DNA of 64,000 bases from contig NW_004624747.1 of assembly GCF_000247695.1 (NCBI RefSeq), positions 11,109,094 through 11,173,093 on the forward strand, in the 5' to 3' direction. Source of the stretch: Heterocephalus glaber (lineage: Eukaryota > Chordata > Mammalia > Rodentia > Bathyergidae). Made by a program: the position numbers and the translations under genes. Positions within the stretch are counted from its first letter, which is position 1, and every line of letters starts with the position of its first letter. Below the pieces are notes generated by a model. That model was not told where the DNA came from and did no database searches. It saw only the letters and a program-made list of their open reading frames with translations. Below, in pieces: positions 1 through 13,090 of the stretch.

Positions 1-1130
1 ATCTGTTTGCATCTGTTTTATGGATTCCATTTGTTTCCTATGTTGGGATTCCATCATGTTCCTCAGCTCCTCTATTTTTTTTTATCTGTGTCCTCCCTGG
101 ATTTGTTAATCATGTCTTGCACTATGGGCACAATCTCTGCTGTTATGTGAGAAATTATTTCTGATTTCATTTTTTCAGATCTTCTTTCATTGCCAGTTCA
201 GGGAGTCCAGGTAGTTGAGTATCAGATTGTTCCATCTTGTTTCCCTTTGGGATTGACTTAGATGGTCTGGAAGACTGGTTTTGAGGCTTGTTTACATGTT
301 TTCTTAGTTCAACAGATGCAGCCTGCTGTGCTTTGTTGAGGCAACTTTTTGCTCACCCAGTGGTCTTCAATTCTCAGCAAGCCACAGAGCTGCCTTTTCT
401 CTGCTGCTCACTGGTACACTAATTCCTGGGTTTAGAAAGGTGGCCTTCTGGATCCTTGAGCTGGGTGGGCTTCTGGCTGGGGCCTGTGCACACTTGGGAT
501 GATATCTAGGTGTGTCACTGGCTAGGGCCCCTATGTAGCTCTTCTCTGGGAGGGTCTTTGGCTGGGGGCTGTGCACCCCAGTTCCTGTTGTGTGAGCAAG
601 CTTCTGGCTAGTGTCTCACACACTTACTGATAGTTATCAGGGTGAACCTCTGGCTGAGGCTTGTGTGCCTGTGCAGCTCTTTTCCTGGTGGGCCCTTGGC
701 TTGGGGTGGTGTGCCCCAGCCTCTGGGGTTGGGGCAGGGCCCTGGCTGCGATCTGCTTGCAGCCAAGCTGCTGTAGTCCACACCACTACTCCCCCTACTA
801 AGGTGGTCTGGTGTGCCTTTGTGGAGAGATTTTCTTCACTTTTCTGGTGGGCTTTAATTTTCATCAAGGGGCCTCTGAGAGGCCCTCTTTCTGTTGTTCA
901 CTTCTATGCTATCTTCTCAAGCTCAGAATAATGTCCTTTATGACCCCTGCAACTCTTCAGTGTGGATCTAGGTAATGGCTCAGCACAGCTGGGGTTGGGA
1001 GGGTGTGCTGGAGCCTGTGGGGCTCACCTCCTCAGTGCTCTGGGGTGGTGGTATGGTGGCCCAAGAGGCTCACCTACTTGGCACTCTGGGCCAGTGGTAT
1101 GGCCATATATCATTCTATATTTATACTCAG
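1..1130 (-). mobile_element. 5' part of a minus-strand L1 (5'UTR and start of a decayed ORF1)
   Basis: Positions 380-1130 are GC-rich with internal reiteration (repeated CTTCTGGCTGGGGCCTGTGC-like units), as in rodent L1 5'UTRs. Below about 235 the minus strand reads an ORF1-like beginning (MEQSDTQLPGLPELAMKEDL) that meets stops. The element runs off the window edge. Family assignment is by resemblance. Confidence 0.5.
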
Positions 1131-1424
1131 CCTTTTACATTTAGGGCTTCCAAACCCTTTTAGAGTTAGTTTACTTTTATATTTGGAATCTGATATTTTT
1201 TTCTTCACATACAGAAGCAGGTTTTTCAACTCCTCCTTTAAAGAATCCATCTGTGTCTCATACACGAGTCCATCTCTGCATCTCTGATTTTTCTTCACTG
1301 TCTGGCCAGGTGGCTGCACCATTGTGCTTTCGTTATGTCTTAAGAGTAGGAGTAAGTTTGACTGGAACATGATAAAGTTTAGAAATTAAGGAGAACAGAT
1401 GTACATTAAACAATCCCTTCCCAG

Positions 1425-2070
1425 TCAAAAGGGGAATGTGAATCAAAACCACAGGGAGATACCACTTTACATCCATTAGGATGACTATTACCAAAAGGCA
1501 AAATTAGAAAAAAACAGAAAACAAATGTTGACGAGGAAGTGCAGCCACTGTGGAAAACAGTCTGGTAATTCTTCAAAAAATAAAAATAGAATCTTCCTAG
1601 GTTCCAGCAGTCCCACTTCCAGGTACATGTTCAAAAGGATTGGAGGCAGAGACTTGAACAGATGTTTGTACATCCATGATCGCAGCAGCATCATTCACAG
1701 TATCCAAAATGTGAGGCAAATTGCATCGCCTCCAACAGATGAATGCAGAAACAAAATGTATATACACACAGTGAAATACTATTCAAATGTAAAAGGAAGG
1801 AAATTCTGACATGTGCTACAGTGTGGATGAAGACACTGTGCTAAGGGAAATAAGGCAGTCACAGAAGGACAAATACCACATGAAATCTAGAGTAATCAAA
1901 TTCACAAAGTACAATCGTGGGTACCAGGGCCCTAGGGGACCAGTCAGTGTTTAAAAAGGACAGAGTTCCAGCTGAGGAAGGTAAAAATGTCTGGAAATGA
2001 ATGGTGGTGGCTGTTGTACAATAGTAAGAATGTACTGACTGCTACAGAATTATAAATTTTAAAATAGTTA
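1425..2070 (+). mobile_element. Old L1 3' end
   Basis: Shows the typical order of an L1 ORF2 end and 3'UTR: CAAAACCACA-GAGATACCA, GTGCAGCCACTGTGGAAAACAG, GCAGCATCATTCACA, ATGAATGCAGAAACAAAATG, then AAATAAGGCAGTCACAGAAGGACAAATA. Many substitutions. Confidence 0.8.
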
Positions 2071-2073
2071 AAA

Positions 2074-2236
2074 CGAGCCAGGTGTGGGATTACATGCCTT
2101 AATCCAAGCACTCTGGGAGGCTGAGGATCACAAGTTTAAGCTATTTAGTGGTATGTTGAGATCCTGTCTCAAAATTTAAAAATTTTTAAAAGGGGGTCTG
2201 GGGATGTAGCTCAGTGCAACCCCTATTACTGCCAAA
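2074..2236 (+). mobile_element. B1-ID composite SINE
   Basis: A B1 head (CCAGGTGTGGGATTACATGCC, CACTCTGGGAGGCTGAGG) fused to an ID-like tail (TGGGGATGTAGCTCAGTGCA). Confidence 0.8.
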
Positions 2237-2667
2237 AAAAGTTAAAATGGTAAAATTTGCTTTATATATTTTACTACAAGAAAAAAGTATTCTAGCCATG
2301 AAAAATATCATATTTCTGTCCATTTATTTCTCCATTCATTCCTATTGTTTATAGACATTCATAAGTTTTGCAAGTTTTCTCCATAAGTCTTGTATATTAG
2401 TGGGCTAATTTCTATTCACTTATTAACTTTTGTTATCATGATATTGCATACTTTAAAGACATTTTCTAAACCCGAGTTTGTTGCCTCCTTTTTATTAGCT
2501 AGGCTTTTACAAACACTTCATCCTGCCCTCCCCCAACTCTGAGCAAAATTCAGTCCCTTTTTGCTGTTCTATTTTCCAGACCACATGGAATCTGGTGGAT
2601 AAATAAGATATTGGTGATTTGACATCTGTTTTTAAAATACCAACAAAGCATGAGATGAAACACAAAA

Positions 2668-2790
2668 GGGGCTGGGGTGTGGCTCAGTGGTAGAGCTCTT
2701 GCCTGGAATGCATGCGATCCTGGGTTTGATCCCCAGAACTGCAAAAAAAACTCCCAAAACAAAATAAAACAAAACACACACACACAAAAT
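2668..2790 (+). mobile_element. ID SINE
   Basis: GGGGCTGGGGTGTGGCTCAG with a B-box GGTTTGATCCC and an A/C-rich tail. Confidence 0.85.
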
Positions 2791-2904
2791 GATTTCATGC
2801 AACTGAAGACAACAGACTTATATTTCATTTTTAATAATTGCTCACTACATTTTAAGTCAGAGAACAGCCATTTAGATGCTAATTGGAATTAATATGCAAA
2901 ATAT

Positions 2905-3480
2905 CTTAAAAATTAATTTTATTGGAACATTTTAGATATACATAATAACATTCATCATAAGGAATTTGTATCTGTACATAGTATACCTTAATTCTTTTTT
3001 CCCCATTCTCCTCCCCTCCAACTCCTTTTCTCCTCCTTATTTACAAAAGCTTTGTTTCCATTTTTTCTTCTATTCTTTCCTTTTCCCTTCTTTCCTTTCC
3101 CCCTCTCCTCTCACTAGTTCCCCTCCCATGTGAACATTTTCTTCCTATTCCACAATATCTATTATTCATTTTGGTCCTTATTTAGTCATTCAATTTCTCA
3201 CACCAGAGAAACAATGCAATATTTAAACATGTGTGTCTGATTTGTTTCACTTAAGGGTATGGTCTCAAGGTGCACCCATTTACCTAGAAATGTCTCCAGC
3301 TTATTCTTCTTTATGACAGCATAGTACTTTATTGTATAAAAACCCCACATCTTCTTTATCCATTCATTGGTTGATGGGCATAAGGGCTATTTTCAAGCTT
3401 TAGCTATTATGCCCTTGCTGTATAAACATGGGTGTGCATATATTGCTGTGGTATGATCACATGAAAATTATATACACAGA
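2905..3480 (-). mobile_element. L1 3' end with polypurine 3'UTR
   Basis: Antisense of an ORF2 end (CATAGTACTTTATTGTATAAAAACCCC, TTCTTTATCCATTCATTGGTTGATGG) followed by C/T-rich DNA and the TACATAATAACATTCATCA motif shared with three other copies in this window. Confidence 0.8.
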
Positions 3481-3665
3481 TGAAAACTCCCCGCTAATCT
3501 CTGGTTTGATTCAAATGCACAGGTGAGAAATAGCTTTGGAAATGGGAGAATGATTCAGATTTCATCAGTCTTCCACAAATGTTGGTGCAACATCCAGGGT
3601 ACCACACTGCATTTAGTTCTTGTTCTTGCCTAGTCCCCTCTGGTCTGGTACAGTGTCTCATTCCT

Positions 3666-3759
3666 TGTTTTTTGGGGGTTTTTTGGTACTGGGGATTGAA
3701 CTCAGGTCCTTGCACTTGAGCAGCAGGCCGTGAAACCACTGAGCTAAATCCCTGGCCCC
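3666..3759 (-). mobile_element. ID SINE
   Basis: GGTACTGGGGATTGAACTCAGG ... CACTGAGCTAAATCCCTGGCCCC, the reverse complement of an ID element. Confidence 0.85.
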
Positions 3760-4350
3760 TTATTCCTTCTTTTTATGACCTTGACAGTTTTGAAGGGCAC
3801 AGATCACATATATTACAGGTCATAGCTCAAGTTTGGTTTGTTTGATGTTTTTCTCAGGAGTAGACAGGGGATAAGGATTTTTGGGAAGAACAGCACAGAG
3901 GTGAGAGGCTGTGCTTTTCCACAGCATCACATTGAGGGGTGCAGGCATCAACACGGCACCATTCTCAACGTTAACTCCACAGCGTGAGCCAGGCTGCTCC
4001 ACTAGAAAACTCCTTTCTCCCTCTCCACACTCTGCCTTCAGAGGGGAGTCATTAGGAACAGCAGGGGAGGGTGAGACTTGGGGACAACTGACCATCACCT
4101 CCTGGAGCAGGGAGTATTCACATAGATTATCTGGGATTCTTCTATAAGGAACAGTTGTCTCTTCCTCAGAACGTCTTTGTTTCTTCAACCACATTAGTAG
4201 ACACTCATGGATAGCTATACTTTGAGTTATAACCCAAATTTGATCAGACATGGCCACTCTTTGCTTTTATAAACATTGTACCAACAATTATATATTTTAC
4301 ATTTGATTCTTTAATACATGTTTTAAACCTGATAGAAACAGAGTTTTCTG

Positions 4351-4465
4351 CCAGGGTGGTAGTGCACATCTATAATCTCAGCACTTGGGAGACTGAGATG
4401 GGAGGATCACAAGTTCAGACCAGCTGGGACTACACAGGAAGACCCTGTCCAAAAAGAGAGAGGGG
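4351..4465 (+). mobile_element. B1-like SINE
   Basis: CCAGGGTGGTAGTGCACATCTATAATCTCAGCACTTGGGAGACTGAG and an A-rich end. Confidence 0.75.
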
Positions 4466-4779
4466 AAGGGAGGGGAAAGAGATCGGGGAACTAGTCTTAC
4501 CTAAGTCAAGGCTATTTATGTCACTGATAACTGTAACAACAAAGCTGGCTGATCATTCTGAACACGACATTATCCAACTCAGTGCCTGACAAATAAGAAC
4601 CACTTGCAAACCACCTCTAGAATTAGCTTGAGAAGCTTACAAGCGTCCCCTCAAGGCAGGGCTGCAAAACCCTTCTGTGGAGGTAACTAACTGGTCCAAT
4701 CGAGAGGACACTGTAATTATTGCTCAGCTGGCCCGATGCTGTCCCAAATCACTGGCTTCAGGGAGCAGCAATATAAGCA

Positions 4780-4803
4780 GTGTGTGTGTGTGTGTGTGTG
4801 TGT
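4780..4803. repeat. (TG)n microsatellite
   Basis: About twelve uninterrupted TG units. Confidence 0.95.
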
Positions 4804-5222
4804 ATGTGTTTGAGGGGGTACACTAAAAAAATAAAAGTTTCCTCAGCCAGGATTCCTCAGATGTTCAGGATCAACAGCATTCATAATTTCTTTTTGCTCT
4901 GAGCTCTATAACAAAACATGTTTAGAAAAATCTTTAATAATAAGCAGAAGTTTGGATAAAGGGTTGTTTTTTGAGGAACAATCCCTACAAGCTATGACAG
5001 GTGTTTGAGTTCTTTACAGCATCCGGGCTGTTCTGTTCTTCTGCAAGTCCATGCATTCTCCTGATTGCCAATCTGTTTTTCATGTACGCATCTGAATCAA
5101 ACCAGAGAATAGCAGAAAGTATTTACTTGTGTATAGAATTTGCATGTGAATCTAAATTACCATTGAAATGGCTATTCTCTGACTTAAAAATTTAGTGAGC
5201 AATTATTAAAAATGAAATATAA

Positions 5223-5325
5223 GGGGGCTGGGGATTTAGTGCTCAGTGGTGCTGCCACCTGCCTCGAAAGCACAAGGTCCCAAATTCAATCCCTAGTACC
5301 AAAACCAAACCAAACCAAACAAAAG
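5223..5325 (+). mobile_element. ID SINE
   Basis: GGGGGCTGGGGATTTAGTGCTCAGTGGTGCTGCC and B-box TTCAATCCC, with a CAAAC-rich tail. Confidence 0.85.
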
Positions 5326-5454
5326 AAATATAAGATGTTTAAAAGAACACAGCCTTCTGTGGTTACCTCAGTGTCCCCAGCACATAAAAGAGCAGTCACT
5401 GCTATGTATCCAAGGGCAAGGATCTGTATCCAAGACAAGTTTTCTCTATTCACT

Positions 5455-5542
5455 CTTTTTTTTTTTTGGTACTGGGGATCGAACCCAGGTCCTTGCGCTT
5501 GCGCAGCAGGCAGCAAAACCACTGAGCTAAATCCCCGGCCCC
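5455..5542 (-). mobile_element. ID SINE
   Basis: GGTACTGGGGATCGAACCCAGG ... CTGAGCTAAATCCCCGGCCCC behind a T-run. It is inverted relative to the copy at 5223, about 130 bp away. Confidence 0.9.
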
Positions 5543-6827
5543 CTATTCATTCTTAACGTCAAGCAGCCCTTCAAGCTTTCAGGCAGCTTCAGAATCAGCG
5601 GCATTGTATTCAGGAGTCTTTCTTGTTTTGATGCAGATATTTTGAGGTAGGGCACAGGGACTTCCTTCCTGATAAAGTGTGAACCTCAGGTACTGGTTCT
5701 GATAATGAGCCACAGCTGGGCCCATTTACCAATTTCTCACTGCAGGCTCTACTGAGAAGCTGCTGTTTAAACAAATCCTCAGAATGCAGAAGAGTGAAAG
5801 CTAAGCACACTGAGCGAACACTTCTGCCTGTGGGTTTCAAAGCACATGGAACAGGGACTGCAGAGTTGCACGTGTGCTAAATGAAAGGACAGACATTCTT
5901 AGGGACTCAAGTGTCCCAAACAAGTCAGGCACTAGGACCTCCCTGGACTCTCCAGGTCGGAGATGGGGAGGTCTTTTTGTCGGTTATACCCATGCATGTA
6001 ATCAGTGATTGTTCCTATTGTAAATCCCAGGTTCACCATCTGTATGCTCCAAAGGCGTGGGTGATTGGTAATACCCGGCCTCTGTGGGATTAATCTGCAA
6101 TTTCACACTAAGTGATTTTTAAGTATAATTTGTAACAATGATACAACATTACCATGTCTAAAACAAACAGTCAGGATTGTTACTTTGCAATAAAAGGAAA
6201 ATGTCCAGGGAGTGCTATACTCCAGCAAGTTTATATGTTCCCTCTCCATTTACTTTCACTTTACTTTAGACATAAATGAGAAGAAAAAAAATCTAGAACC
6301 CCAGGAATGGGCTATTAGTAGGTGAAGGAGCTGCCCCCACCTTTTAAACTGGGGGACAGGATCCGTACATGCAATCTTGGGAAGACTGAAAGAAAGTTCT
6401 GAGCAGTTCTTCAAACCACTCAAGGTTGTTAGGTGTCTGCAGGATAAAGCTGCTTGCAGTGAAAACTGTGAGTTTGGATTCTCTGTTGAGCAATGAGCTA
6501 TTAAAGGCTCTTTTGGGCACAGAGGAGGAGCCTCTGAAATTGGTGCATGATATTAAAGAATTGGCTTGAAGCATGAAAGAAATAATCTCTCTTTATGAGG
6601 CACTCTTTTTATTTAGTATATTGGTTTGTTATATGAAAAGGATTACTCCAATCAAAGGCTATCAATATGAATTACAATATACATTATGTAAAAAAGCATC
6701 CTTATTTGAAATCAATCTAATCAAAGCAAGAGTATACACACCAAGACATTTCCATCTGCTTTACTGAGATGGAAGACTTTTGATCAGAGTGAAATCAATG
6801 TGGGGATTTAATTTTTCTAAACTTTTT

Positions 6828-6925
6828 GTGGGGCTGGTGGTGTGGCTCAGTGGTACAGCACTTGCCTGGTATTTGTGAGGGTTTAAGTTTGATCCCTAGC
6901 ACTGCTGCAAGATCAAATAAATGAA
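6828..6925 (+). mobile_element. ID SINE, diverged
   Basis: GTGGGGCTGGTGGTGTGGCTCAGTGGTACAGCACTTGCC with TTTGATCCCTAGCACTGC. Confidence 0.8.
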
Positions 6926-7989
6926 CAAAACCAGCTTTTTATGGAGGGTTCAAATGTCCCCTTTATGGATCACGTGGTTGAGATGTTAGACCCAGTTTCT
7001 TAACAGAGTTATAAAATGGTCTGCACATCCAGTTTGCTCAACTCCATTCTTTATAATCTACCCCGTGAAGTAAATGCAATCCCTCTACACAGCCAGGGTG
7101 TTGAGCAGCAATTCCTCGGCACGTGGCTGCATCCTTAGCATCAGAATCTGACTTGTCCCCAGCCATGCACATTAATACACTTAGAGTAGAAAAGTAGGAG
7201 GGCGGTCCTACACACTGCCCATTCCCCTTTGCATGGCAGTGTCAGCTAGAAATAAATAAGCTAAGACAAATCAGAGTCATGTCCTCTCTCATATACAGCA
7301 GTAACACCTGCCTCACAGCGCTGCGAGGAGGACTGGGCAACATGTGCGGAGCACTTAGCATATCACTGGGCAGGGTGACTTGTTAAAAAAAGAACAGAAA
7401 ATTAACAACTGACAGTGTTTCTGAGGTTTTTGATAGCAGCATGGGCACATTTTTTTTTTTTTTTTTACTTTTGTCTTTCTTATTAAAAAAACAAGCAATG
7501 AAAAACATATTGAGAGACCAACGGCAAAGGTCTAGGCCTTGGGGCTGGGTGGTAAGAGTGGATGTGGCCTCCCTGTACCAAGGGCAGCTGCACTCAGTCC
7601 CCAGTGATGGGACTGCAGGACCAGTGTGGGCAACTTCCCAGATTCCTCAAGAAAAGCTGAGGAACTCAACTGGAAGGATTTTTAAATGCTGGCATCTGAT
7701 TCAAACTGTTTCAAAGAAAGCGCATGAGCCAAGAGAAGCCTGTCAATGGCTGAAGGTGGCCTGCTGACCCCAAGCTCAGGATATCTGGTTTAGAAAAACA
7801 CAATAGAAAAGGACAGCCAAAGAAAAGGAATTGAAGAATACAGTGACAGTCACAGTTCTAATGACACAGACTCAAATTATACATAAACTGTGCCCATAAC
7901 ACAGGTCTCCAGGTGGGAACAGTGAGTCCCACACAGTACGAGAAAATACCACCTAAAAGATGCACAAAGGTGAAGTGAAATAAAACAGA

Positions 7990-8262
7990 TATACCAGCTT
8001 AAATGTCACACGGTTTCTCTTATATGAGAAACCCACAGTAAAAATAAAGAGCAAAATAAAAGGTAGATGATATAAATTAAGGTGATAGACTGTTCTCTAA
8101 GAAGAAGGGGATCAAGAGATGAGGAAGGGGGAGGGAAGGGAAAGGGAACGATAAAAGGAATTCAAATGTGTCACGTACATGCACTAACTTCCCACAAGGA
8201 AGGTGAACATTATGTACCGCACACATGTACTAATAAACTAAAATGAAATTTTAAAAAAGATG
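7990..8262 (+). mobile_element. L1 3'UTR end
   Basis: A polypurine tract (GGAAGGGGGAGGGAAGGGAAAGGGAA) is followed by AACATTATGTACCGCACACATGTACTAATAAA and an A-run. It matches the reverse complement of the copies at 58345 and 63395. Confidence 0.75.
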
Positions 8263-9235
8263 CACAACATGGCCAGATTAAATCAATTCTAGAATTCAAG
8301 GGCAACACAGCCGTCCCTCCAACTGTTGGTTGCTGAATAGAATTTCCTGATAGAAAATGAAGGTAAGGGCTTAGTCGGGGTAAGAGTACGGATTCAGAGA
8401 CAAACATTAGCACCCTAAATATTTTTAAATACATCACACAGCATTGTCTTGAAGGAAGGTAAATTACAGTCTCATGGGTTCCAGGAAAGGCTGTGTCAAA
8501 CCTTTATGTCACTAGGACAGTTTGCTTAATCCAGATTTTACTGGTTGAAAAAGCTGAGATTGCTTCTCAGAAGAACTCCGTTGATCCCTTACTTTTTTCA
8601 GGAGGATCCCAGTACACAGCAAGGAGCACAGGCACTGGATGCACAAAATCACCTGGAAACACAGCCTGTGTCTGTGGAGCACCTACCAGGCGGCAGGTAC
8701 AGTAGATCAGCTCCCCCAGCCCTGACAGACGCATGCTGTTTTCTTCCTGAGAGATGGGGTGGGCAAGGGACAAACTCACCCACAGCCACTCGGCCAGAGG
8801 GGAGTCTGAGGGGGGACAGTGCTGAGACTTAAACCCTGGTGTGCCTCACAGTTGAGCCATAGCAAGGCTCTCCCAGAGCCCTTCCCCACATTGTAAGGGG
8901 TCTGATATGGAGAGGGGATGAGTGTGTCTGAATACGGATTCTAATTCACACAGAACTGCTATGTTAAAATAACATGGATTATTCGCTTTCCAAAAGTAAA
9001 GTCTATTTCAGGGAGGATTATGCCAAATAACCTGATATAACTTTGATGACTCAGAAGGTATCTCTGAATTTTTCAGGGCATGGTGCTTATCAATTAGCAG
9101 TATAACAATCTAGATAGATAATCTGTAATTCCAGCCAACAGAGGGCCCAGCATAAAAAAAAAATTTTTTTAACCATAGAATCCCATTTTAGTGTCTGGAT
9201 TATTTCTTTTGTGCTTTTAAACTTATGCCAAATAA

Positions 9236-9345
9236 TGCTGAATGTGGTGGAGCACACCTGTAATTGCGGGTACTCAGGGGACTGAGGCAGAAGACTGCAA
9301 GTTTAAAGGCCAGACACTTAGCAAGACCCATTAAAAAAAAGCAAC
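9236..9345 (+). mobile_element. B1 SINE
   Basis: GCTGAATGTGGTGGAGCACACCTGTAATTGCGGGTACTCAGG, ending in an A-run. Confidence 0.8.
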
Positions 9346-9904
9346 TTTAAACCGAAGAGAATAAATAGAATAACTGTCCAGTAGTTTTGGTGTTGTCACT
9401 ACCAAGAATATATTCACTGAAACAGATACAGCATTAGTTTAACTTTTTCCCAAAGCATTTCTTTTTCTACCCCTCTGCATTAGATACAGTGTAAACGAGT
9501 GTGTTAAAGCAGTAGAAACGTGACAGTCTATGCTCAACAGAGAATTTGCTATTTACATACATGCACTTGGGGTTGAACTTCAGGATAAGATGAAGACTAT
9601 CATGTAATGTGGGCATGAGGTGGGCTCAGAGATCTAATCCAACTTGTTTCTGGCTATGAGTCTTCCTCACCTCCATGTGGCTTTCCCATCAACAGCTCAG
9701 CCAAAAGCTCTTTCTACCCTGGGAGGAGACATGTGGCCCGGAAGCACTGTAATTGCCAGAAAGTTTTACTTCATACTGATTAAATTCAGCCCTGGAAACT
9801 ATAACTGGGTAATGTTCCAGAGAAAAAGTCTCAAGAAAATTTCTCCAAAGAAAAAATTTCATACTGGAGTCCAGGCACATATTGACAATAAAACTAAGTG
9901 AGGT

Positions 9905-10020
9905 TAGTTTTTTGAGACAGGGTCTCACTGTAGTCCAGGCTGGCCCCGAATTCTCTGCAATCCTCCTGCCTCAGCCTCCCAAATGCTGGGATTACAGGTG
10001 TGCAACACCACGCCTGGCTA
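9905..10020 (-). mobile_element. B1 SINE
   Basis: TTTTTTGAGACAGGGTCTCACTGTAGTCCAGGCTGG ... GGGATTACAGGTGTGCAACACCACGCCTGGC. Confidence 0.9.
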
Positions 10021-11547
10021 AGTGAGGTTGTTGTAAAAGAAAAAGTTTAAAACAAACAAAACCTGCTGCAACATGCCCTGTGTACATTTATGGGTCACAT
10101 TTTTCCACAGGCTTAATTTTATCAACTACTGCTCACCTTTCTGAGAAGTAGGACAGGGACTGAACTGGATGTCGGGAAGGCAATAAGATATCATAAAGAT
10201 ACAAAGACATTCTACTATTCTCTTCCTACAAATATCCCAGGCTCTAGCATCCTCTTAGTAAATAAGATGTAGGACAACAATTATAAGGGGCTGTTCCTCT
10301 ACAATTGTGGCCCCAAAGAGAACCATAATACATATATCAGTCATGCTAACAGGAGCAATGAGATCAGTGTACTTTCATGGTCTCCTACAGAAAGAAAAAA
10401 AGTATTGTGTTCTGTCTTCACACGTTGTTTTTAGACATCCAACAATGGCTTCCCCAGGGCTACAGAACCGCACACTTGATAAAATCAGAATCAGAAATTA
10501 TTGGCATGGACCTTAAAAAGGGGATATAGGATATACTTCCTATTGAGAACTTTCTCTTAAGAAAATGTCACCTAACCAGTTTTCAGTAACCGTCAAAGCC
10601 AAGGAAAATCATGCCACAAATCTCCAGAGCCCCTACGATGTGCCAGACCCAGCCCTTAACACTATGGCACTCCCTGGTCAATCTTAGTTTCACTATTCAA
10701 GAAAAAAAGACCTCAGTAGTTCCACTTCCTACACAGGTACTGCACTTCACAAGCCTGGGGGTTTAGGCTGGAAGGAACAGAATGAGTACGTATTGCTACA
10801 AGTCTTTTCTTCCTGACTTGTCCATTTCCTCCTCACCACTGGGAAATTGGAATATGCAAAGCAAAAGTCAAGATTTTAGGGTAAAGGGAAAAGAATGGTC
10901 AGAACTTTTAATGAAGTTGAGCTTCTTGATCAAAGAAACCCTGCTTTAAACTTGTCAGGAGAGTTAATATTTTTTAATCCTTCAGTAGGAACCATTCCTA
11001 CATGCTGCAGCTGAGAAACTAGTGCTCCCAGTTGTGACTGAGTTGGTATTAAGCTCATCATAGACAAAATATTTCTGACACAGCCATAGGCATCCTGGCT
11101 GTAAACAGAACAATAACACAACTACACTGTCACATTACCAGAACCTAAGAACCATGAACCCACATTAGAGCATTTCCATGACATTTTCTATGGAAAGTGA
11201 AGCCCAAAGCCACATACCTATTGCTTTCTCTCCCTTCTGCAAGATTTCTTGTGTAATCAGAGGCCAGGAGAATTGGATTTGTGCTGGGCCTTGTGAGAGT
11301 CTTGTTAGCCGGGACTCTTAAGTACATTTGCAAAATCAGGACCAATCTAAGGCTCAGGATCCTCTCTTATACAGGAGCAAATGTTAAAGAGTGAAAGTGA
11401 TAAATGGGTGAACGTCATGCTCTTTTGTTTTAAAAGGAAATAACAGGGCATCCATCACCTTTAGCTCAGTAAAGATCTAGCTTAGGATGGGTGCCCCAAC
11501 TTGCTTGATCATACATACAAAGGAGACACTTGTTGAAAATAAGGATT

Positions 11548-11655
11548 CATAGTTGGGTGTGGCCCTGCCTGTCTCCCCCTTCTTGGGAGGCCAAGGGAGG
11601 AAGACTGAGTTTGAGGCCAATCTGGGCAACCATGACCTGTCTAAAAAAGGAAAAA
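11548..11655 (+). mobile_element. Diverged B1 SINE
   Basis: GTTGGGTGTGGCCCTGCCTGTCTCCCC ... TTGGGAGGCCAAGGGAGGAAGACTGAG, followed by A-rich DNA. Confidence 0.65.
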
Positions 11656-13071
11656 ATAAAATAAAAAGGAAAAAGAAAAAAGGATTTTCCACTCCTTTTC
11701 TTTTATGGTTCTAATTCACTCCAGGTGACTTACAGTTGAGAAATACTATACATTTATAAAAGGAGAAACTATATTAATCTAACAAACAAAAGGGTTCTGT
11801 TAAATTACTTGGGTTTTCTGAACAACCCTAGCAGGAGATGCTTGAGTGGCAATAGTTTCACCAGACAATTCTGCAGCAAACTCAAAATATTAACTCTGTA
11901 TAAAAATGGCCACAGTTCGCAGCCAAACTCATGCAAAAAAGCTAACTCTTCAAAGGAAAAGGGGAGTTTTGAGGGCCTTCAGGAACATCCCTCCCCCAAG
12001 GTCCTTGGTCTTCTTTTCCACAGAGGCGGAGTCTACAGAACTCACAGACTGCATGCCTTTTATTTAAACGCTGTACTGGATCCATGAGCTTTCAGAAGAG
12101 AGAATTTCTTCCCAAACCACTTCAAAGTCCTAATACCTTAAGGAAAAGGACTGTTAATTTACCTCAAAGGGAAGTTGTCAGGTCATCCATATTTACTTAC
12201 AACTCCAATAAGGATTAACAGAAACAAACCCAAATGCTGCGAATGCTTACAATTTGTGAACTAATTGTAGGTCACTGAGGGACATGCAGAGGAACACAGG
12301 CTACGGAAACCACCTTTTAAATCAGATTTTGAATATATGCAGTTCAGAGAGATGAACACCGAGAGTTTTCTGACCACGACTTTCACTAACATCTGTAAAC
12401 TACCTTTTCTCCCAGTGAGTGGGAACTGATTTATTTTTGGCAGAGAGAAAAGGAGAAGGCGCCCAGGTGCCACAAAAAAACCATTCAAGAGGACTCGGAC
12501 CAGGGCCAAGGGCCCAGCCCACCTGAATGAAAACCGAAATGCAGCCACACGCAGCCCAGGGAACCCAGGTTCTTCCTGAACTTCACGGGGTGAAACTCGC
12601 GTCCTGTTCACAGGTGCGGGACTCGGTTCCCCGGTGCTGCCGAATAAATAACGTGGGGACAGCGCTAAGCCCCAGAAGCAGCGCGGGCGTCGGGGCCTGG
12701 CTTGGCGGCCGGGAAGCTCGAGCTGCGTCCCGAGGAGGTGCGGGCTGCTGGGTCGGGTTTGGATCCGGACTCTGCTCCCTGCTGCTCGCTACCGCTGGGG
12801 CCTCCTTTCCCCCGCGTGCAGACAGGGGGCCCTTTCAGCCCGCACGAGGGCGCAAAGAAGGCAGAAGCAGGTTTAAGTGCACACGGGTGGGCCTGACGGT
12901 GCCTATCATTACTGCGACTACAGCAACGACTCCACCCGAGGCTCCAGGGCTCCTGACCGGAAACGCAGACTTTCTCCGGGATGGAACTCATCCGAGCCCC
13001 CAGGGGCGGGGAGACCTTAGTCCGCGCTCCGTCGCGCCTCGGCCCCGGGTCCGCGCCACCTTTCCCGCGGC

Positions 13072-13090
13072 GGGGCGGGGCGGGCGGGAG
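13072..13090. promoter_or_regulatory. Tandem GC boxes (SP/KLF-type sites)
   Basis: GGGGCGGGGCGGGCGGGAG gives overlapping GGGCGG cores inside the CpG island. Confidence 0.6.

Noticed and set aside
3820..4257. A 145-codon minus-strand open frame starting MAMSDQIWVITQS.
   Set aside because: Its 5' part resembles a known old interspersed repeat (GGATAGCTATACTTTGAGTTATAACCC). No protein family is recognised, so I treat it as chance within repeat DNA.
1..12500. Search for exons of the next gene upstream (MYO1H in mammalian synteny).
   Set aside because: No myosin-like coding block with splice sites was seen. The interval looks intergenic.
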